The position numbers and the translations under genes are program-made. From the NCBI RefSeq assembly GCF_001942305.1, contig NZ_MKKE01000055.1:62001-126000 (forward strand): DNA of 64,000 bases, read 5' to 3'. Under the pieces are notes generated by a model that had not been told where the DNA came from, ran no database searches, and saw nothing but the letters and a program-made list of their open reading frames with translations. Positions 18,114 through 25,850 of this stretch are shown here, in pieces (within the stretch, counting starts at the first letter, position 1; each line of letters opens with the position of its first letter). Source of the DNA: Saccharomonospora sp. CUA-673. GTDB taxonomy: Bacteria > Actinomycetota > Actinomycetes > Mycobacteriales > Pseudonocardiaceae.

Positions 18114-18593
18114 GTGGTGGCAGCCGAGCAGGACGAGACGGTCGACACCGCCGCGGGCGGCACCAACCCCGCCGAGCCTCCCGCCGAACCGCAGCTCTCG
18201 GCCGACGAGCGGGCCCTGCGCAAGCTCAAGATGTGCCGCTGGCTGGTGCTCCTCAGCACCATGCTGGCGTTGCCGCTCGCGATGGTCGCCGCCGTGCCCA
18301 CGACCGACCGGACGCTGTGGACGCTGCTGGTCGTCACGACCGTGCAGTTCCCGTTCCTGATCGCCGCGTCGCTCGTGGTGGCCGAACCGAAGCGGTGGGC
18401 CTACTACATCCTGCTCGTCGGGACGCCCGTCAGCCTCGTCGTGTTGGTGCTCGCCATCAGCCAGGGCGCGTGGATGATGGTGCCCGCCAACGTCCTCATC
18501 GCCGCGGCGTTCATCCCGTTGAGCGAGTCCACCGTCCGCGGCTACGTGCACAAGAACGACCGCACCCTCGCCGACATCCGCGCCGGCCGCTGA
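18114..18593 (+). CDS. Four-helix integral membrane protein of unknown function
   Basis: About 159 residues. A disordered N-terminus rich in Glu, Pro and Ala is followed by KMCRWLVLLSTMLALPLAMV, LWTLLVVTTVQFPFLIAASL, YYILLVGTPVSLVVLVLAI and MMVPANVLIAAAFIPL, which are four membrane helices. GTG at 18114 follows GAGGGAG at good spacing; ATG 18075 is an alternative. No family is recognised. A hairpin-repeat cluster follows its stop. Confidence 0.65.
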   Translation: MVAAEQDETVDTAAGGTNPAEPPAEPQLSADERALRKLKMCRWLVLLSTMLALPLAMVAAVPTTDRTLWTLLVVTTVQFPFLIAASLVVAEPKRWAYYILLVGTPVSLVVLVLAISQGAWMMVPANVLIAAAFIPLSESTVRGYVHKNDRTLADIRAGR

Positions 18594-18603
18594 CCGAAGC
18601 TCC

Positions 18604-18710
18604 CGAGGGCCCCATAGTCGCGTTCAACGCAGCCATGGGGCCGTCGGGTGCGTTCAACGCAGCCATGGGGCCGTCGGGTGCGTTGAGCGCAGCCATGGGG
18701 CCGTTGGTCG
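18604..18710. repeat. Dispersed hairpin repeat, copy 2, with 30-bp tandem units
   Basis: Inverted repeat arms at 18604-18624 and 18626-18646 around a single C (core GGGCCCCAT / ATGGGGCC). The right arm is then repeated with an exact 30-bp period: 18621-18650 and 18651-18680 are identical, and 18681-18710 is a diverged third unit. It lies just after the stop at 18593, before the rightward gene at 18789. Confidence 0.85.
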
Positions 18711-18788
18711 CATCGACCCGCGAACTCCGGGTTTTCTCCGGCTCATTCCGGATACCGCCGAGGGTCGGTTCGCCGCAGCCTGAGGTGC

Positions 18789-19526
18789 ATGGCGACGACA
18801 CACCCCACAGAACCCGACACGGCTGAGCCCGCCACGGAGCCCGAGCCGTGGAAGCGCCGTCCGGAGACGCGCCGTCCCCGGCAGTCCCAACGTCCGCGGC
18901 AGACGTTGGTGTGGCTGCATGTGTTGACGTCGGTCGGCTGGATGGCGCAGGCGCTCGCTCTGTTGACGTTGCTGGCCGTGGGGTTCGCCTCGGCCGACCA
19001 GGACGTGCGCATCGCCGCGACGTCGATGGCGCACGTGCTCGACACCTCCCTGCTCGCACCGTTGGCCAACGCGAGCGCCTTCACCGGCTTCCTGTTGTCG
19101 GCCACGACGGCGTGGGGTTTCTTCCGGCACTGGTGGGTGGTGGCGAAGTTCGTCCTCACGATCGCCGCGCTGAACGTGGGCATCTTCGTGCTGTCGGCGA
19201 ACCTGAACGACGCGGCGGCCGACGCCGAGGCAGGGGCGGTCGTGGCGAACCCGGCGCTGTTGGTGGGCAGTGCCCTGATGGCGGCGTCGATCGCGTTCCA
19301 GGCGTGGCTGTCGGTGGCGAAGCCGTGGAAACGCACGCCCTGGTCGGCCGACCGCAAACCGCCGACGGCGAGCAACGTCGTGTTCGGTGCGGCGATCGCG
19401 GCGCCGCTGGTCGACATCGCGCTCAGCGTGGCCGTCGGATTCCCCGCCCCCGCGGCGGAGATCGTCGTGCTGATCGTCGTCCTGACCACCCGCACCCGCC
19501 GCCTCGCCACCGCCCGCCGCACCTGA
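18789..19526 (+). CDS. Integral membrane protein, DUF2269-like
   Basis: A 245-residue protein. The first 35 residues are a charged Pro/Glu/Arg-rich cytoplasmic segment. Helices follow at LVWLHVLTSVGWMAQALALL, LLAPLANASAFTGFLLSAT, VVAKFVLTIAALNVGIFVL, LLVGSALMAASIAFQAWL and VVFGAAIAAPLVDIALSV. The opening LHVLTSVGWM resembles predicted membrane proteins of the DUF2269 kind, which have no known biochemical role. ATG at 18789 gives the full-length product. Confidence 0.65.
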   Translation: MATTHPTEPDTAEPATEPEPWKRRPETRRPRQSQRPRQTLVWLHVLTSVGWMAQALALLTLLAVGFASADQDVRIAATSMAHVLDTSLLAPLANASAFTGFLLSATTAWGFFRHWWVVAKFVLTIAALNVGIFVLSANLNDAAADAEAGAVVANPALLVGSALMAASIAFQAWLSVAKPWKRTPWSADRKPPTASNVVFGAAIAAPLVDIALSVAVGFPAPAAEIVVLIVVLTTRTRRLATARRT

Positions 19527-19633
19527 ACGGACCTGCGGGAGCGGCTTCGTCGGGGCCTGCCACGATAGGGGTGCCAGCCGCCGCCTGTCTCGGCTGGACA
19601 TCAGACTTTCCGGCCCTGTCGAAGGAGAATGTT

Positions 19634-20605
19634 GTGACGGCATCGCCGCAGCGCACGGGCAAGGCCCCGGCGTGGACCAGCTACGGCGTCGACGCGGTAC
19701 GCGGCGCCCTGATCGGCACCGCGGAGACCGTTCCCGGCGTCAGCGGCGGCACGGTCGCACTCGTCACCCGCGTCTACGACACGGCGATCACCTCGGCGGG
19801 CCACCTCATCACCGGCACGGCCCGCGCCGTCACCGACATCCCGCGCGGCAAGGGCGCGTCGCGCGCGGTAGCCGAGTACCGGTCGGTGGCGTGGCGGACG
19901 GTCATCCCGCTGCTGGCCGGCATGGCCGTCGCACTGCTGGTGATGGCGCGGTTCATGGAGGGCTGGGTCGAGGACTACCCGATCCAGACGCGTGCGCTGT
20001 TCTTCGGCATGGTGCTGGCCTCGCTGTGGGTGCCGTTCTCGATGGCGACGAAGGCTCCGCGCGGCAGCACCGGCCGGGCCGCGCCGTGGTCGTGGAGCGA
20101 AGTGCTGATCGCGCTGGCCACCGGTGTCGTCGTGTATTTCCTGGTGAGCCTGCCCCCCGGCAACCTCGAGGCGAGCGCCCCGGTGATCGTCGTGGCGGCG
20201 GCCATCGCGATCTGCGCGCTCGTGCTGCCCGGCCTGTCGGGTTCGTTCCTGCTGCTGACGATCGGCCTGTACCAGCCGACGCTGGCCGCGGTGAACGACC
20301 GCGACCTGGCCTACATCGGCCTGTTCGCACTCGGCGCGCTCATCGGCCTGAGCTCCATCGTCAAGTTGCTGCAGTGGTTGCTGGAGCACCGTCAGCGCAT
20401 CACGCTGGTCGTGCTCACGGGTCTGATGGTCGGCAGCCTCCGCGCGCTGTGGCCGTGGCAGACCGAGGACCGTGACCTGCTCGCTCCCGGCGAGAGCCTC
20501 GGCATGGCCCTCACCCTGGGCCTCGTCGGGTTCGGCGTCGTCGCCGCGGTGCTCGTCATCGAGGCCCGTATGACGCGCAAGCAGGAGCCCGCACCCGCCT
20601 CGTGA
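19634..20605 (+). CDS. DUF368 / PopT-type polyprenyl-phosphate translocase
   Basis: A 323-residue polytopic membrane protein. GTG at 19634 follows AAGGAG. Both hallmark re-entrant motifs of DUF368 are present: ETVPGVSGGTVALVTRVYD near residues 31-49 and LVLPGLSGSFLLLTIGLY near 197-214. DUF368 proteins of the PopT group return undecaprenyl phosphate to the cytoplasmic face for reuse in wall synthesis; assignment to that role here is inference from family. The stop overlaps the next GTG start (GTGA), pairing it with a 2H phosphoesterase. Confidence 0.88.
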   Translation: MTASPQRTGKAPAWTSYGVDAVRGALIGTAETVPGVSGGTVALVTRVYDTAITSAGHLITGTARAVTDIPRGKGASRAVAEYRSVAWRTVIPLLAGMAVALLVMARFMEGWVEDYPIQTRALFFGMVLASLWVPFSMATKAPRGSTGRAAPWSWSEVLIALATGVVVYFLVSLPPGNLEASAPVIVVAAAIAICALVLPGLSGSFLLLTIGLYQPTLAAVNDRDLAYIGLFALGALIGLSSIVKLLQWLLEHRQRITLVVLTGLMVGSLRALWPWQTEDRDLLAPGESLGMALTLGLVGFGVVAAVLVIEARMTRKQEPAPAS

Positions 20606-21126
20606 CCGGGCATACCGTCCTGGCGGTCGGTGTCCCCGACCTCGACGACTGGGTGCGGACGCGCACGGCGCAGTACGACGCGTCGTTCGTGTCCGCCGAC
20701 CCGGCGTTCCGGCACGCCCACATCACGCTGCTGGCGCCGTGGATCGCGAACCCGGCGCCGTCCGCTCTCGACGCCGTCGGGCGCATCGCGGCCGAACACC
20801 CGCCGTTCGACACGTGCCTGCAGCGGATCGACGTGTTCCCCGACGGGCTGATCCACCTGCGCCCCGAACCCGACGAGCCGTTCCGCGCGCTGACCGCGGC
20901 GCTCACGGCGGCGTTCCCCGCGTATCCGCCGTACGGCGGGCAGTTCGGCGCCGTCGACCCGCACCTCACGCTCGACCGGGTCGACCACGCCCGCGGTGTC
21001 ACGGCGGCGACCGTGGCCGGCGAGCTGCGCGACCTGCTGCCGGTACGGCTGCGCGTCGACCGGATCGACCTGCAGTGGTGGGCCAACCACGACTGCCACG
21101 TGCAGGCGTCCTGGAAGCTCGGCTGA
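20602..21126 (+). CDS. 2H phosphoesterase (2'-5' RNA ligase / cyclic phosphodiesterase family)
   Basis: A 174-residue protein with the two HxT motifs that define the 2H fold: His40-Ile-Thr42 (HAHITLLAPW) and His121-Leu-Thr123 (VDPHLTLDRV). Such enzymes act on 2',3'-cyclic phosphates or 2'-5' linkages of RNA. GTG at 20602 overlaps the DUF368 stop by four bases, so the pair is co-translated; I see no established link between their functions. Confidence 0.82.
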   Translation: MTGHTVLAVGVPDLDDWVRTRTAQYDASFVSADPAFRHAHITLLAPWIANPAPSALDAVGRIAAEHPPFDTCLQRIDVFPDGLIHLRPEPDEPFRALTAALTAAFPAYPPYGGQFGAVDPHLTLDRVDHARGVTAATVAGELRDLLPVRLRVDRIDLQWWANHDCHVQASWKLG

Positions 21127-21225
21127 ACCCGCTGAAACTCCACAGTCGTTGCCGACACCGTCGACAGGCGCCTCCGCCAGCGACGACACGGCCGCCGGCC
21201 CACGGATGAGACGTTCTCCACTAGC

Positions 21226-21915
21226 GTGGATCCTGTGCGAGGAACACCGGTGCACCGCTGGACGCTGTGGCGCGCGGTCGCCACGGGCGGCCCCGGCCGC
21301 ATCGTGCCCGACGGCGTGCTCGATCTGATGTGGCACGAGCGGCGTTTCGTCGTGGCAGGTCCCGATCGGACAGCACAGACCGTGGATGCCGGCTGCGGGG
21401 ACGAGACGTGGGGATTGCGGCTCCCGCCCGGCGTCGCGCCCGCCGTGTTCGGCCTGCCCGCGCGAGAGCTCACCGACCTACGCGTCGACCTCGTCGACCT
21501 CGTCGACCTTGTCGACCTTGCTGACCCGGCGCCGCCGAGCGACGACCCCGCCGGACCGGCTATGCGGCTGAGGCGGGTGGCCGAAGCGTTGTGGAGGCGC
21601 GCCGATCCGGACCTCGCGCAGCTGCGGTTGGCGCAGTCGCTCGACCGGGCCGCGCGTGCCGGAACACCGGTGCGCGACATCGCCGCGGCTCACGGGTTGT
21701 CCGAACGCACCCTGCGGCGAACCAGCGACCGGATGTTCGGGTACGGGCCGAAGACCCTCGCGTCCATCCACCGATTCCAGCGGGCTCGGCACCTGATGCG
21801 CGGCGGCACGCCTGCCGCAGAGACCGCCGCGGCCGCCGGATATGTCGACCAGGCGCATCTGGCTCGCGAGGTGCGCAGACTCGCCGGGTGCACGCCGCGC
21901 GAGCTCTCAGGCTGA
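21226..21915 (+). CDS. AraC-family transcriptional regulator (DUF6597-type sensor domain)
   Basis: A 229-residue protein. The N-terminal domain (RIVPDGVLDLMWHERRFVVA and the AGPDRTAQT region) is the ligand-binding part of small AraC regulators. The C-terminal double HTH reads GTPVRDIAAAHGLSERTLRR and AAETAAAAGYVDQAHLAREV. A 9-bp tandem repeat (GTCGACCTC units near 21484-21516) encodes VDLVDLVDLVDL in the interdomain linker; this is a possible slippage site. The start may be GTG 21226 or the GTG nine bases later. The target is unknown. Confidence 0.82.
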   Translation: MDPVRGTPVHRWTLWRAVATGGPGRIVPDGVLDLMWHERRFVVAGPDRTAQTVDAGCGDETWGLRLPPGVAPAVFGLPARELTDLRVDLVDLVDLVDLADPAPPSDDPAGPAMRLRRVAEALWRRADPDLAQLRLAQSLDRAARAGTPVRDIAAAHGLSERTLRRTSDRMFGYGPKTLASIHRFQRARHLMRGGTPAAETAAAAGYVDQAHLAREVRRLAGCTPRELSG

Positions 21916-21962
21916 CCGTTCCGTACAAGCGGCGACCGCCCACCGCGTGCAACGCTGTGGTC

Positions 21963-22844
21963 ATGGGTATCGGGCAGGCGCGGGAGTTCGTCACCGCGCA
22001 CGGACGGCAGTTGGACCGGTGGCGGTTCGACGCGCTCACCGGCGACGGCGCCGCGCGGCGCGGGGTGCTGGCCGCGCTCGAGGCGTACCGGAATCCCGAC
22101 GGCGGCTACGGCTGGGGCATCGAACCCGACCTGCGCGCCCCGGAGAGTCAGCCCGCGGGCGCGTTGCACGCGTTCGAGGCGATGGCCGACGCCGGTGCCA
22201 CGACACCCCGTTCGCTGGAGCTGTTCGACTGGTTGACGTCGGTGACGCTGCCCGACGGCGGACTGCCGTTCGCATTGCCCGTCGCCGACGACACGGCGTG
22301 CGCGCCGTTCTGGGCACGCGCCGATCCGACGGAGTCGTCGTTGCAGATCACGGCCGCGGTGGCGGCGCAGGCGTACCGGTTGGCGCGCGCCGACCCGGCG
22401 GTGGGCGCGCATCCGTGGCTGGCCCAGGCGACCGAGTACTGCTTCGAACAGATCCGCGCGATCGACGCGGCACCGTTCGCGTACGTGCTGTCGTTCGCGC
22501 TGCAACTGGTGGACGCCGCGTACGACACGTGGCCCGAGGCGCGCGAACTGCTCGACCGGTTGGCGCAGTTCGTGCCCGCCGACGGTGCGGTTCCGGTGGC
22601 CGGCGGCGCGGCGGGCGAGACGTTGCACCTGCTCTCGTTCGCGCCCGACCCGGGACGTCCGGTGCGTGAACTCGTCACGGCCGCCGCCGTCGAGGCCGAC
22701 CTCGACCGACTCGAACGCACGCGGCGCCGCGACGGCGGATGGGACGTCGACTTCGACAGCTACTCCCCCGCCGCGGCCCTCGAGTGGCGCGGCTACACCA
22801 CGGTCGCCAACACGGCCCTCCTCCTCCGCAACACCCGCTGGTAA
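21963..22844 (+). CDS. Prenyltransferase/terpene-cyclase-fold (alpha/alpha toroid) protein
   Basis: About 293 residues of helical repeats. Segments such as EAYRNPDGGYGWGIEPDLRA, DGGLPFALPVADD and TRRRDGGWDVDFDSYSP are the QW-like DGGW and DGGYGW motifs of squalene-hopene-cyclase and prenyltransferase-type toroids. The length is half that of true terpene cyclases, and no DxDD motif is visible, so cyclase activity is doubtful. Stand-alone proteins like this are common in actinomycetes with unknown function. ATG at 21963 is chosen; the frame is open further upstream but lacks the fold. Confidence 0.75.
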   Translation: MGIGQAREFVTAHGRQLDRWRFDALTGDGAARRGVLAALEAYRNPDGGYGWGIEPDLRAPESQPAGALHAFEAMADAGATTPRSLELFDWLTSVTLPDGGLPFALPVADDTACAPFWARADPTESSLQITAAVAAQAYRLARADPAVGAHPWLAQATEYCFEQIRAIDAAPFAYVLSFALQLVDAAYDTWPEARELLDRLAQFVPADGAVPVAGGAAGETLHLLSFAPDPGRPVRELVTAAAVEADLDRLERTRRRDGGWDVDFDSYSPAAALEWRGYTTVANTALLLRNTRW

Positions 22845-22847
22845 AAG

Positions 22848-22954
22848 CACCCGAGGGCCCTTTGGTCGCGCCCACCCGTCGCCCGCCACCACCCAAACGG
22901 TCGCGCTGACGCGCGGCAGTGCTCGATTCCACGCAGCCATGGGGCCGTTGGGTG
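22848..22954. repeat. Dispersed hairpin repeat, copy 3, with split arms
   Basis: The left arm (CACCCGAGGGCCCTTTGG, from 22848) and the right arm (ACGCAGCCATGGGGCC, from 22931) are the same sequences as in the other copies. They are separated by about 60 bp instead of one base, as if the loop had gained an insertion. The element sits between convergent stops at 22844 (+) and 22955 (-). Confidence 0.65.
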
Positions 22955-23607
22955 CTAGGTGGTCACCATGCCTACGGCGAGGTCGGCGTAGAACTCGCCG
23001 AGTTGCTCGGGGGTGTCGGCGCCGTCGGCGCGGTACCAGCGGACGAGGTCGACGCCGAGGGACAGCATCGCCCGCACGACCCGGTGCACGTCGACGTCCA
23101 CGAACGACCGCTCCGCGACGCCGCGCACGACCGCGTCCTGGAACGTCGCCGTCGACTGCCTGCGCAGTTCGCGGATCTCGGCGTAGTGCGCGGGCGACAG
23201 CGCCGACAGTTCGTACTGGCAGACCCGCGCGACCACGTGGTGCCGCGCGTGCCAGGCCACGAACCGCCGCACCAGCGTGCGCAGATGCGCCGTGGCACCA
23301 CCCTCGCCACCGCCCTCGGGTTCGACGTCGGCGAGCGCGTCGAGGGAGCTGCGGTGTCCGGCGCGGATGATCTCGAACAGCACGTGTTCCTTCGACCGGA
23401 AGTGCACGTACAACGCGCCGGGTGACAGTCCGACGGCGAGGTGATGTCGCGCGTGGTCGTGGCGTGGAAGCCGCTGGCGGCGAAGCAGCGCACGCCGGAG
23501 GTCAGCAGGTTCCGGGCGACCTCTCCGCGGTCGGCGTCCCACAGTTCGGCCGAGACGTCCCGCACCGGCAGGTCCACGCCGGTCTCCGACAACCCGGTGG
23601 GCTCCAT
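22955..23607 (-). CDS. TetR-family transcriptional regulator, -1 frameshift as read
   Basis: ATG at 23607 opens MEPTGLSETGVDLPVRDVSA. The HTH region (GVRCFAASGFHATTTRDIT) breaks near 23440, where one of three C bases appears lost. It continues as LAVGLSPGALYVHFRSKEHV, the canonical TetR helix-turn-helix. The ligand-binding domain ends GEFYADLAVGMVTT. The restored length is about 217 residues. The gene is divergent from the luciferase-like oxidoreductase and SMP-30 genes and probably represses them; the ligand is unknown. Confidence 0.85.
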
Positions 23608-23759
23608 GTGCAACCCCTTTCCCGCAGGTGGTGGCGTGTCCGGCAGTACCCGCGAACTGTGCCTTGCGTCATAGTCGCCGCTTATCGTACTGTCTCACCA
23701 GGCTAAATGTGCGCTCAGTCAGCGTCGACCATTCGCGTTTCAGCCGGAAGGAGACACCA

Positions 23760-24749
23760 ATGGAGGTGTCGTGCGCATTCCCCACCGCCCTGGAAACACC
23801 TGACCACGTCAAGCTCGCCGAGCAGCTCGGCTTCAGCCGGGCGTGGGTCTACGACACGCCGCAGCAGAGCCCCGACGTGTGGATGACGCTCGCGATGGCC
23901 GCCGAGCGCACGGAGCGCATCGGACTCGGCCCCGGCGTGCTCGTGCCCAGCCTCAGACATCCGATGGTCAACGCCTCGGCGACGGCGACCCTGTGCGCGC
24001 TGGCGCCGGGACGGGTGGCGGTCGCGTTCGGCACGGGCTTCAGCGGGCGTCGCGCGATGGGCTACGGCGCCGTGCCGTGGTCGTTCATGGACGCCTACAT
24101 CCGTGCCTACAAGGGACTGCTGGCCGGCGAGACCGTCGAGTGGGAGGGCGTGTCGATGCGCATGCTGCACCCCGACGGCCACGCCCCCGCCCGTCCCGTC
24201 GAGGTGCCCGTGCTCGTGGGCGCGCTCGGCCCGAAGGGCGGCAAGGTCGCGAAGGAGCTGGGCGACGGCCTGTACGCCACGCTGTCGGTGCCGGACTACA
24301 TCGGCGACTTCCCGTGGTCGGCGTACCTGCTGTGGGGCACGGTGCTCGACGACGGCGAGCCCACCGATTCCGAGCACGCGCACGCGGCGGGCGGCCCGGG
24401 CTGGGCGTTGTCGCTGCACGGCGCCTACGAGTTCGGCGGGCCGGACGCCGTGCGCGCCCTGCCCGGCGGCGACGAGTGGATGGCCGTGGTCGACAAGTCG
24501 CCCGACGACCTCGCCCACCTGTCCGTCCACAACGGACATTGTGTGGAACTGAACGACGCCGACGAGGCCGCCTGGCAGGCAGGCGGACACGCCACGCTGC
24601 GCGACGTCACGTTGTCCGGCACGGCCGACGAGGTCCGGCGCGGTCTCGACGACCTCGCCGCCCGTGGCGTCACCGAGGTCGTGTTCCAGCCGTGCGGACC
24701 GGACGTGAAGACCGAACTCGAACGTTTCCTCGCCGCCGCCACCGCCTGA
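23760..24749 (+). CDS. LLM-class flavin-dependent oxidoreductase
   Basis: A 329-residue luciferase-like TIM-barrel protein that uses F420 or FMN. Family segments are GFSRAWVYDTPQQSPDVWMT, ERIGLGPGVLVPSLRHPMVN, APGRVAVAFGTGFSGRRAMG and VPVLVGALGPKGGKVAKELG. The ATG at 23760 follows GGAAGGAG. It is followed after 46 bp by an SMP-30-type lactonase, so the pair may oxidise a cyclic ketone or similar compound and then open the lactone. That pathway is inference. It is divergent from the TetR gene. Confidence 0.87.
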   Translation: MEVSCAFPTALETPDHVKLAEQLGFSRAWVYDTPQQSPDVWMTLAMAAERTERIGLGPGVLVPSLRHPMVNASATATLCALAPGRVAVAFGTGFSGRRAMGYGAVPWSFMDAYIRAYKGLLAGETVEWEGVSMRMLHPDGHAPARPVEVPVLVGALGPKGGKVAKELGDGLYATLSVPDYIGDFPWSAYLLWGTVLDDGEPTDSEHAHAAGGPGWALSLHGAYEFGGPDAVRALPGGDEWMAVVDKSPDDLAHLSVHNGHCVELNDADEAAWQAGGHATLRDVTLSGTADEVRRGLDDLAARGVTEVVFQPCGPDVKTELERFLAAATA

Positions 24750-24795
24750 CGCGCGCCCGAGACCACCCGTCACACCGACCCTCAGGGAGGGACCC

Positions 24796-25689
24796 ATGAG
24801 CCGCACCGTCGACGCCATCGTCACCGACATGTCGTACACCGAGTGCCCGCGCTGGCACGAGGGCCGCATCTGGTTCTCCGACTTCTACACCTACGCCGTG
24901 TACTCGGCGGCCGAGGACGGTAGCGACCTGCGCGTCGAGGCGGACGTGCCGCAGCAGCCGTCGGGCATCGGCTGGTTGCCGGACGGGCGATTGCTGATCG
25001 TGTCGATGCGCGACCGCAAGGTGCTGCGCCGCGAGGCCGACGGCACGCTCGTGACGCACGCCGACCTGTCCGACCTCGTGGGCGGGCACGTCAACGACAT
25101 GGTCGTGGACGAGCGGGGCAGGGCGTTCATCGGCGAGTTCGGCTTCGACCTGATGGGCGGGTCACCGCTGGAGACTGGCGTGCTGGTGCGCGTCGACCCG
25201 GACGGCACGGCGACGACGGTGGCCGACGACCTGTGGTTCCCGAACGGCGCCGTGATCACCGCGGACGAGACGTTGCTGGTGTGCGAGACGTTCGCCAACC
25301 GCGTGACGGCGTTCGACATCGCGGCCGACGGATCGTTGACGAACCGGCGCGTGTGGGCGTCGTTCGGCGACCAGCCGACCGAGGTGGAACTGGAGTCGAT
25401 GCTGCCGCAGATCAAGGTCGCCTCCGACGGCTGCTGCCTCGACGCCGACGGCGCGCTGTGGATCGCCGACGCCGTCAACGGACGTCTGCTGCGCGTCCGC
25501 GAAGGCGGCGAGATCGCCGAGGAACTCCCGGCCGACAGCGGGGTGTTCGCATGCATGCTCGGCGGCCGCGACGGACGCACCCTGTTCATCTCCGCCGCCC
25601 CCGACTTCCACGAGGACGCCCGCAAACAGGCCCGCGAAGCCAGCCTCCGCACCACCCGAGTCGAAACCCCCCACGCCGGCCTCCCCTGA
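24796..25689 (+). CDS. SMP-30/gluconolactonase-family hydrolase
   Basis: A 297-residue six-bladed propeller. Metal-site segments are visible: ECPRWHEGRIWFSD (the conserved Glu of blade 1), HVNDMVVDERGRAFIGEFG (Asn/Asp site), FPNGAVITAD and DGALWIADAVNG. SMP-30 enzymes hydrolyse lactones with a divalent metal. ATG at 24796 has GGGAGGG upstream. It is probably co-transcribed with the LLM oxidoreductase. A hairpin repeat follows its stop. Confidence 0.86.
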   Translation: MSRTVDAIVTDMSYTECPRWHEGRIWFSDFYTYAVYSAAEDGSDLRVEADVPQQPSGIGWLPDGRLLIVSMRDRKVLRREADGTLVTHADLSDLVGGHVNDMVVDERGRAFIGEFGFDLMGGSPLETGVLVRVDPDGTATTVADDLWFPNGAVITADETLLVCETFANRVTAFDIAADGSLTNRRVWASFGDQPTEVELESMLPQIKVASDGCCLDADGALWIADAVNGRLLRVREGGEIAEELPADSGVFACMLGGRDGRTLFISAAPDFHEDARKQAREASLRTTRVETPHAGLP

Positions 25690-25703
25690 GCCGTCGATGC
25701 ACC

Positions 25704-25779
25704 CGAGGGCCCTTTGGTCGCGTTGAGCGCAGCCATGGGGCCGTCGGGCGCATTCAACGCGACTAATGTTCCCTTCGCG
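25704..25779. repeat. Dispersed hairpin repeat, copy 4
   Basis: Arms at 25704-25724 (CGAGGGCCCTTTGGTCGCG) and 25726-25746 (AGCGCAGCCATGGGGCCG) form an imperfect hairpin. A diverged further unit (GCATTCAACGCGACTAATG) follows to about 25779. It lies between the convergent SMP-30 and M1-peptidase genes. The rest of the 160-bp gap is Pro/Ala-codon-like GC-rich sequence without a supported gene. Confidence 0.75.
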
Positions 25780-25850
25780 GTGGCCGCACCGCCGCGAGCA
25801 ACCGTGCCGCACCTGCCCGCGCCGGCCGCGCCGGCCGCACCGGGAGGTTC

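Noticed and set aside
18604..18710. Possible CRISPR array from the regularly spaced 30-bp repeats
   Set aside because: The units are directly tandem with no unique spacers, and no cas genes are present.
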